Assembly (NCBI RefSeq): GCF_003390885.1
Contig: NZ_QMEL01000012.1
Location: forward strand, 1-58,852
Direction of reading: 5' to 3'
Length of the DNA stretch: 58,852 bases
From: Pelagibacterium sediminicola
Lineage (GTDB): Bacteria; Pseudomonadota; Alphaproteobacteria; Rhizobiales; Devosiaceae
The notes beneath the pieces were generated by a model, which did not search any database, was not told where the DNA came from, and worked only from the letters and a program-made list of their open reading frames with translations. The position numbers were made by a program, and so were the translations under genes. Below are positions 41,767 through 50,921 of this stretch, piece after piece (positions within the stretch are counted from its first letter, which is position 1; the number at the start of each line of letters is the position of its first letter).

Positions 41767-42705
41767 ATGACCGGACAGATCAGGGGCCTGCATCACGTCA
41801 CCTCCATGTCGCGCGATGCCAACGCCAACAACCACTTTTTCACCGCAACGCTCGGCCTGCGCCGGGTGAAGAAAACCGTCAATTTCGACGAGCCTTCCGT
41901 CTATCACCTCTACTATGGCGACGAGGCGGGCTCGCCCGGTTCGGTGATGACCTATTTCCCCTTTCCCCACATCATAAGGGGCCGCCCCGGCACCGGCGAA
42001 GTGGGCGAGACGATGTTCTCGGTGCCCGAGGGGAGCCTCAAATTCTGGCAGGACCGGCTCGTTGCCCAAGGCGTTGAAGGCGTTGCCGCCGATGAACGGT
42101 TCGGCGAAAAGCGCCTGCGTTTCAAGGCGGTGGATGGCGACATGTTCGCGCTGGCCGAAATCGAAAACGATCCGCGCGCGCCCTGGACCGGCGGCACGGT
42201 GGCGGGCGACGAGGCGATCCGAGGCTTTCAGGGCGCGTCCCTACGCCTGCGCGACAGCGGGGCGACCGAGGAGCTTCTGAAGTTCATGGGCTATCACCAC
42301 GCCGATACGAACAAGGGCATCAAGCGGTTCGCGCTTGCGGGCGGCAATGGTGCCGATGTCATCGATATCGAGACCCTGCCCAACATGCCGCGTGGCGAAT
42401 TGGGGGCCGGCTCGGTGCACCATATCGCCTTTGCCGTCGACAATCGGGCCGACCAGCTCGCGGTCCGGCAGGCGCTGGTCGATGCGGGCCATAACGTCAC
42501 GCCGGTGATCGACCGGGATTATTTCTATGCGATCTATTTCAGGACCCCCGGCGGGGTGCTGTTCGAGATCGCGACCAATGAGCCGGGGTTCGACCGGGAC
42601 GAGGACAGCGCGCATCTGGGCGAGGCGCTGAAACTCCCCAGCCAGCACGAGCATCTGCGGTCCTGGCTCCAATCCCATCTGCCCGAGATAAAGGATGTGG
42701 CATGA
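41767..42705 (+). CDS. Ring-cleaving dioxygenase, VOC family (MhqO-like)
   Basis: The 312-residue protein has two glyoxalase/extradiol-type modules: IRGLHHVTSMSRDANANNHFFTATLGLRRVKKTVNFD and GSVHHIAFAVDNRADQLAVRQAL … GGVLFEIATNEPGFD. The metal set is probably His of LHHVT, His of VHHIA and Glu of LFEIA. It matches MhqO/LinE-like proteins that open hydroquinones. The stop overlaps the next start (ATGA), pairing it with an MhqD-like hydrolase. Confidence 0.9.
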   Translation: MTGQIRGLHHVTSMSRDANANNHFFTATLGLRRVKKTVNFDEPSVYHLYYGDEAGSPGSVMTYFPFPHIIRGRPGTGEVGETMFSVPEGSLKFWQDRLVAQGVEGVAADERFGEKRLRFKAVDGDMFALAEIENDPRAPWTGGTVAGDEAIRGFQGASLRLRDSGATEELLKFMGYHHADTNKGIKRFALAGGNGADVIDIETLPNMPRGELGAGSVHHIAFAVDNRADQLAVRQALVDAGHNVTPVIDRDYFYAIYFRTPGGVLFEIATNEPGFDRDEDSAHLGEALKLPSQHEHLRSWLQSHLPEIKDVA

Positions 42706-43307
42706 GCACGCAAAACTACATTCACAAGCGCCACGAGCAGCCCGATGCCGGGGCGCTAACCTTCTTTGTCTTTCACGGCACTGGGGGCGATGAGAACCAG
42801 TTCTTCGAGCTCGCCCGGCAATTGCGGCCCGATGCGAGGGTCATCGCTCCGCGCGGGGACGTCTCGGAAGGCGGTGCGCTGCGCTATTTCCGGCGCACCG
42901 GTGAGGGCCGCTACGATATGGACGACCTTGCGCAACGCACAAAGGCGATGGCCGATTTTGTCGCCGAGGCGAAGGGCGAGGGCAAGGTTCTCGGGCTCGG
43001 CTATTCCAACGGGGCCAATATCCTTGCCTCGGTGATGCTCGAAGCGCCCGGCCTTTTCGACGCGGCGGTGCTGATGCACCCGCTGATCCCGTGGGCGCCG
43101 GCGCCCGTGGCCGGGCTTGCGGGCCGCGACATCCTCATCACCGCCGGCGAGCACGATCCGATCTGCCCCGCGCCGCAAACCCGTGCACTGGCCGATTATT
43201 TCGCCGCCCAGGACGCCCGCACCCAGACCTTCTGGCACGGCGGCGGGCACGAAGTCCGCAACGAGGAGTTGCAGGCCATCGCCCGGTTTGTGGGCGACGT
43301 TGAATAG
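42702..43307 (+). CDS. Alpha/beta hydrolase (MhqD-like carboxylesterase/phospholipase)
   Basis: The 201-residue serine hydrolase has FFVFHGTGGDENQFFELARQL, the nucleophile elbow GLGYSNGANIL (Ser), and an Asp and His in GEHDPICP and GGGHEV. It belongs to the small carboxylesterase/phospholipase family. In Bacillus the equivalent mhqO-mhqD pair protects against quinones and diamide. Here the gene overlaps the dioxygenase by four bases, so the same pairing holds. Confidence 0.9.
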   Translation: MSTQNYIHKRHEQPDAGALTFFVFHGTGGDENQFFELARQLRPDARVIAPRGDVSEGGALRYFRRTGEGRYDMDDLAQRTKAMADFVAEAKGEGKVLGLGYSNGANILASVMLEAPGLFDAAVLMHPLIPWAPAPVAGLAGRDILITAGEHDPICPAPQTRALADYFAAQDARTQTFWHGGGHEVRNEELQAIARFVGDVE

Positions 43308-43350
43308 GTTCGATCGGTAGGAAGCGGGCTTGGCGGGGCCGTTAGCATCG

Positions 43351-43546
43351 CGCCCCCCTCATCCGACCTTTCGCTTCGCGAAAGCCCACTTTCGTCATTC
43401 AAATCGCTCCACTGGAGCGATTTGCCCTTTGGGACATTCCTCAATCCCACGGGGGGAGAAGGGGAACCGTGGGGCTACCACTTGAGCCCCCCTCTCCCCC
43501 CGTGGGAGAGGGGTTGGGGGTGAGGGGGCTGCGGTGCTGGCCGGAA
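43351..43546. repeat. Palindromic dispersed repeat, copy 1
   Basis: The segment starts with CCCCCTCATCCGACC and ends GGTGAGGGGGCTGCGGTG. It contains GGGAGAAGGGGAACCGTGGGG opposed to CCCCTCTCCCCCCGTGGGAG, so it can fold back on itself. The copy at 52795-52923 shares these blocks. It holds no gene. A direct hairpin (TTTCGCTTCGCGAAA) lies at the left side. Confidence 0.75.
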
Positions 43547-43558
43547 ACCCGGGATACC

Positions 43559-43852
43559 CTACCCCGCCCGCAGATCACCCCAATCGGCGTGGCGGCGGAA
43601 CTGGACGTCGACATAGGGGCAGACGGGGTCGATCCGGAATCCGTCCTCGCGGGCGTCGGCGATAGCGCGCTTGACGAGCTTGAGCGCGATGCCCCGCCCC
43701 TCGAAGGGGCGGGGAACGCCGGTGTGGTTGATCACCATGACCCCGTCGCGCCAGCGATAGGTCATCTCGGCCTTGTAGCCATCGCCCAGATCGATCTCGT
43801 ATCGTCCCCCGGCCGGGGTATCGGTCCGCTCGATGATGTGCTCGTCATTCAT
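43559..43852 (-). CDS. GNAT-family N-acetyltransferase (short YidJ-like type)
   Basis: This 97-residue compact acyl-CoA N-acyltransferase-fold protein has GYKAEMTYRWRDGVMVINHTGVPRPFEGRGIALKLVKRAIADAREDGFRIDPVCPYV. The acetyl-CoA loop is RPFEGRGIALKLV. Short proteins of this type have a proposed role in protein or tRNA acetylation but no firm substrate. A paralogue lies at 48605. It stands alone, between a repeat and a GntR gene. Confidence 0.85.
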   Translation of the reverse strand: MNDEHIIERTDTPAGGRYEIDLGDGYKAEMTYRWRDGVMVINHTGVPRPFEGRGIALKLVKRAIADAREDGFRIDPVCPYVDVQFRRHADWGDLRAG

Positions 43853-43946
43853 TGCAATGCTCCCGCTCGCCTTTGGCGCGATGCCCGCAGGCTATCACAT
43901 GAGGAAATGCAACCTCGCCACTTTTCGCGCCGGAAACGCCCTTGCG

Positions 43947-44693
43947 TCAGAGCGCCCTGTCCAGACCGGAGGCGGGCAGGATGACGCCGTCGGCAAACAG
44001 GTGAGGATAGTTCCGGGCGAATTGCTGGATTTCCATCAGCACCCCATTGAGGTGCTGGCGCATGACGGCGGCGGCGTGATCGGGGTCACCTGTTTCCATG
44101 GCCTGGACAATCCGAATGTGTTCGTCGAGTCCGACGGTAAGCCGGCGGATCGAATTGGTGAGCTGCCTTGCGCGGTTGAGATTGTTGCGGGCCGATTCGA
44201 CCATCGATTTTATGCGGCTGTGCCCGATCGCATCGACGATGAGGGCATGAAATCCAAGGTCGAGCGTATGAAACAGGGCCGCATCCATGGCCTCGACGAC
44301 GTGGCGCTGGCGATCGAGATTCTCCCTTAATGCATCGAACAGGCCATCGGGAGGGGTCTGGGTCAGCAGGCGCACCGCCTCGCATTCGAGTCCCTTGCGC
44401 ACGAAGATCGATTCCTCGGCATCGCCGATCGAAACCAGCGAGACCACCGTGCCCCGCTGGGGCAGGATATCGATCAGCCCTTCGGATTTGAGCCGCGCCA
44501 TGGCCTCGGCGACCGGCGAACGTGATACTCCGAGCCGGGTGCAGATCTCGGACTTGTTGAGCACGGTGCCGGGCGGGAGCTTCAGCGATACGATGGCGTC
44601 CCGGAACTGGTCGGCGACGTGTCTGGCCAGCGATCCTCGCGGCATATGCGCAGGACGGACCAGGAAATCATAGGGAGCCGCATTCCCCTTCAT
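43947..44693 (-). CDS. GntR-family transcriptional regulator (FadR/FCD subgroup)
   Basis: The 248-residue regulator has a winged helix (SLARHVADQFRDAIVSLKLPPGTVLNKSEICTRLGVSRSPVAEAMARLKSEGLIDILPQRGTVV) and an FCD effector domain (about 95-230) with metal- and ligand-binding positions in DLGFHALIVDAIGH and DEHIRIVQAMETGDPDHAAAVMRQHL. Targets are unknown; no neighbouring catabolic operon is obvious. ATG 44693 follows a G-rich site. Confidence 0.9.
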   Translation of the reverse strand: MKGNAAPYDFLVRPAHMPRGSLARHVADQFRDAIVSLKLPPGTVLNKSEICTRLGVSRSPVAEAMARLKSEGLIDILPQRGTVVSLVSIGDAEESIFVRKGLECEAVRLLTQTPPDGLFDALRENLDRQRHVVEAMDAALFHTLDLGFHALIVDAIGHSRIKSMVESARNNLNRARQLTNSIRRLTVGLDEHIRIVQAMETGDPDHAAAVMRQHLNGVLMEIQQFARNYPHLFADGVILPASGLDRAL

Positions 44694-44905
44694 GAGTCCC
44701 CCCAACTCAACCTAACAGGACGCTATGGAACATACTGCTTCGCCTCGCTTATAGCATGGCGGGCCCGGTTCGCCATGCCCATGCGGTCCCGTTATCGGCA
44801 GGTAAAGCCGTACGCAACGCTACCGGTCCGTAGCCCTCCCGATTGCGCTTACCCGATCTTAGGACACCCCCGATACCGTTCCTTGGGCGCAATCTGGAGG
44901 CCGGG

Positions 44906-45454
44906 GTGAACAAATCGACGCAATTCGGGCGGCAGCGGGCAAGGGGGGCGGGCCGGACTCATCAGCCGGTCCGTTGGCCGGTGCCCGAATTCCTTCTCGC
45001 CGCCCTCGCGGTCGGGGCGCTTGCCTATGTGGCGCTCGAACGCGGATTCGTGTCCATCCCGTTCGACAGGGCGCCCCTTGCCAGCGCCGCGCCGCGCGGC
45101 GAGGCGATCGATCGGCACTTTGCTCCGTGCAGCGGGGCGGGCGGCACCTGCGTCATCGATGGCGATACCATCCGGGTGGAGGGCGTCTCGATCCGCATCG
45201 CCGATATCGATACCCCGGAAGTGCGCAATTACGGCTGCCCGCAGGAACTGGCGCTGGGGCAGGCGGCAACGGTGCGCCTCGTTGCGCTGCTCAACCAGGG
45301 CCCGTTCATTGCCACGCCTTATTCGCGCGACGAGGACGTCTATGGCCGCAAGCTGCGCATCCTCGAACGGGACGGCCAATCGCTGGGCATGGTGCTGGTT
45401 AGCGAAGGGCTGGCCCGGGCATGGGACGGCGCCCGGCGCGACTGGTGCGTTTAG
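44906..45454 (+). CDS. Membrane-anchored thermonuclease-family protein
   Basis: This 182-residue protein has one N-terminal hydrophobic segment (FLLAALAVGALAYVAL) and a staphylococcal-nuclease-like domain (about 70-180): CVIDGDTIRVEGVSIRIADIDTPEV, YSRDEDVYGRKLRILERDG and LVSEGLARAW. The catalytic Arg and Asp/Glu positions of the fold are largely kept, so it probably cuts nucleic acid outside the cytoplasm. The GTG start at 44906 has GGAGG six bases upstream. Confidence 0.82.
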   Translation: MNKSTQFGRQRARGAGRTHQPVRWPVPEFLLAALAVGALAYVALERGFVSIPFDRAPLASAAPRGEAIDRHFAPCSGAGGTCVIDGDTIRVEGVSIRIADIDTPEVRNYGCPQELALGQAATVRLVALLNQGPFIATPYSRDEDVYGRKLRILERDGQSLGMVLVSEGLARAWDGARRDWCV

Positions 45455-45455
45455 T

Positions 45456-45665
45456 TCAATAATGGGGCGGGGGCGGTTCTTTTTCGCCGGTTCGCGCCAG
45501 AAGCTCGACCGCCGCCATCTGGTCGTCGATCCGTGCGATGAGGCGTTTGAGGCGGTCGATCTCGCGCCATTGATCGGCGATCACCGTATTAAGATCGTCG
45601 ATTGTGCGGTCCTGATGGGCGGCGCGAATCTCCAGCGCCTCGATGCGGTCTTCAAGCCCGGTCAT
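45456..45665 (-). CDS. slyX: SlyX-family protein
   Basis: The 69-residue coiled-coil protein (LEDRIEALEIRAAHQDRTIDDLNTVIADQWREIDRLKRLI … PPPPHY) has the family's heptad pattern and the PPHY end. Its function is unknown. It is convergent with the nuclease gene, one base apart. Confidence 0.9.
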   Translation of the reverse strand: MTGLEDRIEALEIRAAHQDRTIDDLNTVIADQWREIDRLKRLIARIDDQMAAVELLARTGEKEPPPPHY

Positions 45666-45796
45666 CGCGGCTCCTTTCCGGTAAGATTCGGTCTTTTCCC
45701 ATCACCTAGCGCAAAGCGTGGATCGGCGCCCGCACAAAGTTGCCAATCGGCCAAGCCAATTCTATAGATCGCGCAGCGGATAGAGGGATTTTGACG

Positions 45797-46753
45797 ATGC
45801 TGGTTGTGGCGGGGGAAAGTCTGGTCGATCTGGTGGCACAGCCACAGGCGGCGGGCGAACCATTGACGATGGGCGCCCATGCGGGCGGATCGCCCTATAA
45901 CTGCGCGATTGCGCTGGCACGGCTGGGAAATGAGACAGGGTATCTATGCCCGATCTCGACCGACACGTTCGGGGACCTGCTTTTGGGGCCGCTCGAAGCG
46001 GCGGGCGTGAGGCAACTGGTCGCCGAGCGTTCGTCCGCCAATACGACGCTCGCCGTGGTGACGCGCAACACCAAGGGTCTTCCGGCCTACGCCTTTTATC
46101 GGCAGGGGACGGCCGAGCGCGACATATCGGTTGCAAAGCTCAACGCCTCGCTGCCCCAAAAGATCGATCTTTTCCAGATCGGGGGATTTCTGCCCATCGA
46201 GCCCGAGGATTTTACCGTCTGGTCCGCAGTGATAGGGGCGGTTGCCGCGGCGGGAACGATCATCTCGATCGATCCCAATGTGCGCCCGAGCCTCATTTCC
46301 GATTTTGCGGGCTATAAATCCCGGCTTTCGGCTTTTCTCGACCTTGCCCATATCATCAAGGTTTCCGACGAGGATCTTGACCATCTCGATACATCGCTCA
46401 CGATCGAGCAGCACGCCGAGGCGCTCCTGGCGCGGCCCAATGCCGAACTGGTCGTCGTAACGCTGGGGGAAAACGGCTCGCGCGCCTTTACGCGCAACGC
46501 GTCGGCCCGAGCGCCCATTCATGCTCCGCCGGTTTTCGGGGATACGGTGGGGGCCGGGGACAGCCTGATGGCGGGGGTCCTCACCGCGCTGGCCGACCGC
46601 GATGCGCTGGCGGCGGGCCGGCTCGGCGCGCTCGATGCGAAGGCGCTCGAAGCGGTGTTGCGATTCGGTTCGGTTACGGCGGGACTCAACTGCGGCCACC
46701 ATGGCTGCAACCCGCCCAGGCGGGCCGAGGTCGAGGCGGTGCTGGCCGTTTAA
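45797..46753 (+). CDS. PfkB-family sugar kinase (fructokinase-like)
   Basis: The 318-residue kinase has LVVAGESLVDLVAQ, HAGGSPYNCAIALARLGNETGYLCPISTDTFGDLL (sugar site), IISIDPNVRPSL and the ATP/anion-hole motif VFGDTVGAGDSLMAGVLTAL with catalytic Asp. Fructokinase is likely; related ribokinase-like substrates are possible. ATG 45797 is chosen because the family starts MLVVAGES. It stands alone. Confidence 0.88.
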   Translation: MLVVAGESLVDLVAQPQAAGEPLTMGAHAGGSPYNCAIALARLGNETGYLCPISTDTFGDLLLGPLEAAGVRQLVAERSSANTTLAVVTRNTKGLPAYAFYRQGTAERDISVAKLNASLPQKIDLFQIGGFLPIEPEDFTVWSAVIGAVAAAGTIISIDPNVRPSLISDFAGYKSRLSAFLDLAHIIKVSDEDLDHLDTSLTIEQHAEALLARPNAELVVVTLGENGSRAFTRNASARAPIHAPPVFGDTVGAGDSLMAGVLTALADRDALAAGRLGALDAKALEAVLRFGSVTAGLNCGHHGCNPPRRAEVEAVLAV

Positions 46754-46770
46754 ATCGCCTCCCTCTTGCT

Positions 46771-46862
46771 TCTCCGGCGAAAGCCGGAGTCCACTTCTTG
46801 ACATTCGGGTTGCGTGGAGAATTCGCTCTGGATCCCGGCGTTCGCCGGGAAAGAGAGGGGAG
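46771..46862. repeat. Intergenic hairpin repeats
   Basis: Two perfect hairpins occur close together: CTCCGGC-GAAA-GCCGGAG (46772-46789) and TCCCGGCG-TT-CGCCGGGA (46833-46850). Such units are common REP-like elements in this bacterial group. They may end transcripts of the kinase and nadB genes, which converge here. Confidence 0.7.
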
Positions 46863-46892
46863 GGTGTGAGGCTGCTTTCGTCAAAATTCCCC

Positions 46893-48482
46893 TCAGGCCC
46901 GGGCCCTTATGCTGAGCGCCTCATCGAGCGTCATTTCCGTATGTGTCTGCCAGTTGGCGTCGGTTTGCGGGAAATCGGTCCTGAAATGGCCGCCCCGGCT
47001 TTCGGTGCGCCGGAGCGCGCCGGCGGCGACCAGCGTGGCGGCGGTTGTCATGTTGAGATAGGCGCGGGTGACGCCCTGCGCGGTTTCTTCCAGTTCGAGG
47101 ATGGTGCGCAGCGCCGTCTTCAGCCCCTCCCCATTGCGCTCGACGCCCACGAAATCGCTCATCGTTTCGCGCAGATCGCGCACGGCCTTGAGGTTGCGCA
47201 GGATCGTTTCCGCCTCCGCGCCCTTCGCCGCGTCCCATGCGATGCCGTCGAAAGGGGGTAGGGCGGCCCTTGCCGGTTCGAGGCCGGAAATGTCTTGTGC
47301 GATGCGCGCGCCGTAAACGATGGCTTCGAGGAGTGAATTGGAGGCCAGCCGGTTGGCGCCGTGAAGCCCCGTGCATGAGGCTTCGCCGCACACCCACAGG
47401 CCTGGAAGCGAGGAGCGCCCGTCGGCATCCACCTTCACCCCGCCCATATGATAGTGGGCTGCCGGGGTGACTGGGATGGGATCGATCATTGGATCGATCC
47501 CGGCCCTGGCGCAATACTGGACGACGGTGGGATAGGCATCGAGGATACGTGCGCCCAGCGCCGCGCGTGTATCGAGGTAAACCCTGTGGCCGTTCCTGAT
47601 CTGCCGGAAGCTGGCGCGGGCGACGATATCGCGCGGGGCCAGTTCGGCGTCGGGGTGCTCGTCCATCATGAACCGTTCGCCGCGTTCGTTGACGAGGGTC
47701 GCGCCTTCCCCGCGCAGGGCTTCGGTGGCGAGCGGGGCGGGGTCCTCGCCGGTCAGAATCGCGGTGGGGTGGAACTGTACGAATTCGGGGTCGGCGATGA
47801 TGGCGCCCGCCCGCGCCGCCATGCCCATGGCGTGCCCGCGCACCGAGGGCGGATTGGTGGTGACGGCATAAAGCCCGCCCAGACCGCCGGCGGCCAGCAC
47901 CGTGGCGCGGGCGCGGATGAAGACCGGCTCGACATAGCGATCCCCCAGCTTGCGGCAGAAAACTCCCACCACGCGCCCTTCGGCGCGGGCGAGGTCGACG
48001 GCGGTGATGCCCTCGACCACGCGGATCGAGGGGGTTTTCCGCACCTGGGCGATGATCGCCTGCATGATGGCGTGCCCCGCCCGGTCGCCGGAAACGCGCA
48101 CCACGCGGTTGGCCGAATGGGCCGCCTCGCGGGAAAGGACGAACTGGCCCAGCGCGTCCCTGTCGAACGGGGTGCCCCAGCGGGCAAGATCGTCGATGCG
48201 CGCGGCGGCTTCGGCGGTCACCGATTCGGCGATGCCGTGGTCGACGATCCCCGCGCCCGCCATTTCGGTGTCGCGGGCGTGGGCCGTAGCGGTATCGCCC
48301 TTGCCCACGGCAGCGGCGACCCCGCCCTGCGCCCAGCTCGAAGAGGCGCCATTGCCCAGCGGCATGGGAGACAGAACGGTGACGGGCCGGGGGCTGAGCT
48401 TCAATGCGCAAAACAGCCCCGCAAGCCCCGCCCCGACGATCACGACGCCTTCGGCGTTGAACGTATTGTCAAAGATTTCCAT
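46893..48482 (-). CDS. nadB: L-aspartate oxidase
   Basis: This 529-residue flavoenzyme oxidises L-aspartate to iminoaspartate, the first step of NAD biosynthesis. The FAD motif is VVIVGAGLAGLFCALKL; HPTAILTGEDPAPLATEALRGEGATLVNERGERFM, HYHMGGVKVDADGRSSLPGLWVCGEASCTGLHGANRLASNSLLEA and a C-terminal helical domain with SRGGHFRTDFP follow. The Arg and His of the active site are in these blocks. nadA lies upstream on the same strand with a small acetyltransferase gene between on the other strand. No nadC is seen. Confidence 0.95.
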   Translation of the reverse strand: MEIFDNTFNAEGVVIVGAGLAGLFCALKLSPRPVTVLSPMPLGNGASSSWAQGGVAAAVGKGDTATAHARDTEMAGAGIVDHGIAESVTAEAAARIDDLARWGTPFDRDALGQFVLSREAAHSANRVVRVSGDRAGHAIMQAIIAQVRKTPSIRVVEGITAVDLARAEGRVVGVFCRKLGDRYVEPVFIRARATVLAAGGLGGLYAVTTNPPSVRGHAMGMAARAGAIIADPEFVQFHPTAILTGEDPAPLATEALRGEGATLVNERGERFMMDEHPDAELAPRDIVARASFRQIRNGHRVYLDTRAALGARILDAYPTVVQYCARAGIDPMIDPIPVTPAAHYHMGGVKVDADGRSSLPGLWVCGEASCTGLHGANRLASNSLLEAIVYGARIAQDISGLEPARAALPPFDGIAWDAAKGAEAETILRNLKAVRDLRETMSDFVGVERNGEGLKTALRTILELEETAQGVTRAYLNMTTAATLVAAGALRRTESRGGHFRTDFPQTDANWQTHTEMTLDEALSIRARA

Positions 48483-48604
48483 ATGCGTCCCCCGGCATCA
48501 GGAGGGACGGGTTTAGGCGCGTCAAACCGGCTTGGCAAGCATGGGGGCGAGGCTTGTGCCGGGTCATGCTGCTGCTAGACTTGGCTCGCAACAGGAGAAA
48601 GCCG

Positions 48605-48901
48605 ATGAGCGATCCGGACCGGAATTTCACCGTCGAGCGCGAGGACGGCCCGTCCAAGGGCCGCTATGTCGTACGTGTCGATGGCCATGAGGCGGAGATG
48701 ACCTACACCCGGGTCGGAACCCGCCAGATCATCATCGACCACACAAGCGTCCCCGACGCGCTGCGCGGCATGCGGATCGGGCAGGCGCTGGTTGAACGCG
48801 GGGTCGAGGACGCACGTGCGGAAGGGATAAAAATCATTCCCCTCTGTCCCTTCGCCAAGGCCCAGATCGCGCGGCACAAGGAATGGCAGGACGTGGTTTA
48901 G
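48605..48901 (+). CDS. GNAT-family N-acetyltransferase, second short copy
   Basis: This 98-residue protein has GRYVVRVDGHEAEMTYTRVGTRQIIIDHTSVPDALRGMRIGQALVERGVEDARAEGIKIIPLCPFAKAQIARH. It is the same short YidJ-like type as 43559-43852, with the acetyl-CoA loop RGMRIGQALV. It lies on the plus strand between nadA and nadB, against their direction, so it is not in their operon. ATG 48605 follows AGGAGAAAGCCG. Confidence 0.87.
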   Translation: MSDPDRNFTVEREDGPSKGRYVVRVDGHEAEMTYTRVGTRQIIIDHTSVPDALRGMRIGQALVERGVEDARAEGIKIIPLCPFAKAQIARHKEWQDVV

Positions 48902-49076
48902 GGAGTTTTGAAGGGGGCGGCCTGTTCCGGCGATCAGGGCTGGATCGCGCTGGACTCCGGGAACGAGCCCCGGAATGACATTGGTGATCTTGGCCGATAC
49001 CCGCCCCATGCCCGCTTGTCACCCCGGGATTTATTCCCGGGGACCAGAGCGATTTTAGCGACAACCGCCGGACCTC
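48902..49076. repeat. Intergenic repeat-like stretch
   Basis: Short stem-forming blocks typical of dispersed intergenic repeats (CTCCGGGAACGAGCCCCGGAATGAC and CCCCGGGATTTATTCCCGGGG near 49022-49042). No gene is seen. The second is a strong hairpin next to the nadA stop and could be its terminator. Confidence 0.5.
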
Positions 49077-50144
49077 TCACTCTTTCTGCGCCGACATCTC
49101 GATCATCCGCTCCACCGAGGCCCGTGCGGGCTCCATCAATTCCTCGGCAATGGTCACCTCCTCGGTGCCCGTATGCAGGCTCCAGAGGATGTTTTCGAGA
49201 TTGATGCGCTTCATGTGCGGGCAGATGTTGCAGCCGCGCAGGAACGATACGCCTTCCGTCTCGGCGGCGACGTTATCGCTCATCGAGCATTCGGTGACCA
49301 TCACCACCTTGGCGGGCTTTTCGGTCTTGACCCAGTTGATCATGCCCGAGGTCGATCCGGCGAAATCCACCGCATCGATCACTTCGGGGGGGCATTCGGG
49401 GTGGGCAATGATCTTTGCGCCCGGATAGGCGGCGCGCAATTCGGCGATGTCGCCGGCGGTGAAGGTTTCGTGCACCTCGCAGGCGCCCGCCCAGGTGATG
49501 ATCTTCTTTTTGGTCTTTTTGGCGGTGTTCTGCGCCAGATACTGGTCGGGGATCATGATGACCGTGTCGCCCTTGACCGCCTCGACGATCTGGAGGGCGT
49601 TCGATGAGGTGCAGCACACATCGGTCTCGGCCTTCACGGCGGCGGAGGAGTTGACATAGGTCACCACCGGCACGCCGGGATAGCTGGCGCGCATGGCGCG
49701 CACGTCGTCGGCGGTGATCGAGGCGGCGAGCGAGCACCCGGCGCGGCTGTCGGGGATAAGTACCGTCTTTTGCGGGTTGAGCAGTTTGGAGGTCTCGGCC
49801 ATGAAGTGTACGCCGCACTGGACGATGATGTCGGCCTCGACCCGCGTTGCCTCGATCGCCAACTGGAGGCTGTCGCCCACCACGTCCGCGACCCCGTAAT
49901 AGATTTGCGGGGTCTGGTAATTATGGGCGAGGATGACGGCGTTCTTTTCTTTCTTGAGCCGGTTGATCTCGAAAATCAGCGGCGCGAAAAACGGCCACTC
50001 GACTTTGGGGATGCGGTCGCGGACCTTCTCGAAGATCGGGCGGGTCGCCTTTTCAATCGCCTTTGAGAATTTGAGATCGAAGGTGTCGGCAAGGACGGCG
50101 CGCGCGTCCTCCATCGGTGTGATCGCGTTGATTTGCTGGATCAT
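49077..50144 (-). CDS. nadA: Quinolinate synthase
   Basis: The 355-residue Fe-S enzyme condenses iminoaspartate with dihydroxyacetone phosphate to quinolinate. The three cluster cysteines are in [19 protein letters not shown] or [11 protein letters not shown], and [14 protein letters not shown]; the substrate motif [27 protein letters not shown] is present. It uses the product of nadB, encoded downstream on the same strand. Full length for the long NadA type. Confidence 0.95.
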   Translation of the reverse strand: MIQQINAITPMEDARAVLADTFDLKFSKAIEKATRPIFEKVRDRIPKVEWPFFAPLIFEINRLKKEKNAVILAHNYQTPQIYYGVADVVGDSLQLAIEATRVEADIIVQCGVHFMAETSKLLNPQKTVLIPDSRAGCSLAASITADDVRAMRASYPGVPVVTYVNSSAAVKAETDVCCTSSNALQIVEAVKGDTVIMIPDQYLAQNTAKKTKKKIITWAGACEVHETFTAGDIAELRAAYPGAKIIAHPECPPEVIDAVDFAGSTSGMINWVKTEKPAKVVMVTECSMSDNVAAETEGVSFLRGCNICPHMKRINLENILWSLHTGTEEVTIAEELMEPARASVERMIEMSAQKE

Positions 50145-50281
50145 TGCTGGCCCCTCAATGAGAGAAAAGAGCAGCCGCCCACGCGACCGGCCCTGTACTT
50201 AGGCAGTTTCGGTTCCCAATTCAATAAAACGCATGTTAGAGGGAGCCCCATGGAGTTCGACTTTCGTTGGAGACGGATCGC

Positions 50282-50917
50282 ATGGCGCAGGACGTAAACA
50301 AGCTCAAGACCATCCTTTCGGCGGCCCCCGTCGTGCCGGTCATCATCCATGACGACGTTTCGAGCGCCCGCGCGCTGGCCGAGGCGCTGGTGGCGGGTGG
50401 GCTCGTCAATCTCGAAGTGACGCTGAGGACGCCCAACGCGCTCAAGGTGATGGCGGAAATGGCAAAGGTTCCCGGCGCCGTGGTCGGCTCGGGCACCTGC
50501 CGTACGCTCGAAGACCTCAAGGCCTCCCAGGATGCAGGCTGCCAGTTCATGGTCTCGCCCGGCGCGCCGGTGGCTTTACTGGAAGCCGCCGAACACGTCT
50601 CGATCCCGCTGTTGCCCGGCATTGCGTCGCCCACCGAGGCGATGGCCGCTTCCCTCATGGGCTATACCTATCTCAAATTCTTCCCCGCCGAGGCGATGGG
50701 CGGGGCGCCGGTGCTCAAATCCTTTGCCTCGCCGCTCCCGGACCTCATTTTCTGCCCGACCGGGGGCATCACCATAGCGAATGCGCCGACCTATCTTGGC
50801 CTCCCCAACGTCATCTGCGTGGGCGGTTCGTGGGTAGTGCCCGAGGCGGCGATCAAGGCTGGGGATTTCGAGTCCGTCCGCCGTCTTGCAGCGGAAGCCG
50901 CCGGGCTCGCCCGCTAG
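50282..50917 (+). CDS. eda: 2-dehydro-3-deoxyphosphogluconate (KDPG/KHG) aldolase
   Basis: The 211-residue barrel aldolase splits KDPG into pyruvate and glyceraldehyde 3-phosphate (Entner-Doudoroff pathway). NLEVTLRTPNAL, GSGTCRTLEDL, LPGIASPTEAMAA and the Schiff-base Lys in YLKFFPAEAMGG are all family marks. ATG 50282 follows GGAGACGGATCGC. The phosphogluconate dehydratase partner is not in the window. Next comes modE, four bases after the stop. Confidence 0.92.
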   Translation: MAQDVNKLKTILSAAPVVPVIIHDDVSSARALAEALVAGGLVNLEVTLRTPNALKVMAEMAKVPGAVVGSGTCRTLEDLKASQDAGCQFMVSPGAPVALLEAAEHVSIPLLPGIASPTEAMAASLMGYTYLKFFPAEAMGGAPVLKSFASPLPDLIFCPTGGITIANAPTYLGLPNVICVGGSWVVPEAAIKAGDFESVRRLAAEAAGLAR

Positions 50918-50921
50918 CGCG

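Noticed and set aside
47448-48578. Long plus-strand frame opposite nadB
   Set aside because: Shadow of the nadB gene; the composition (His/Gly/Asp-rich) is typical for antisense frames and there is no ribosome site.
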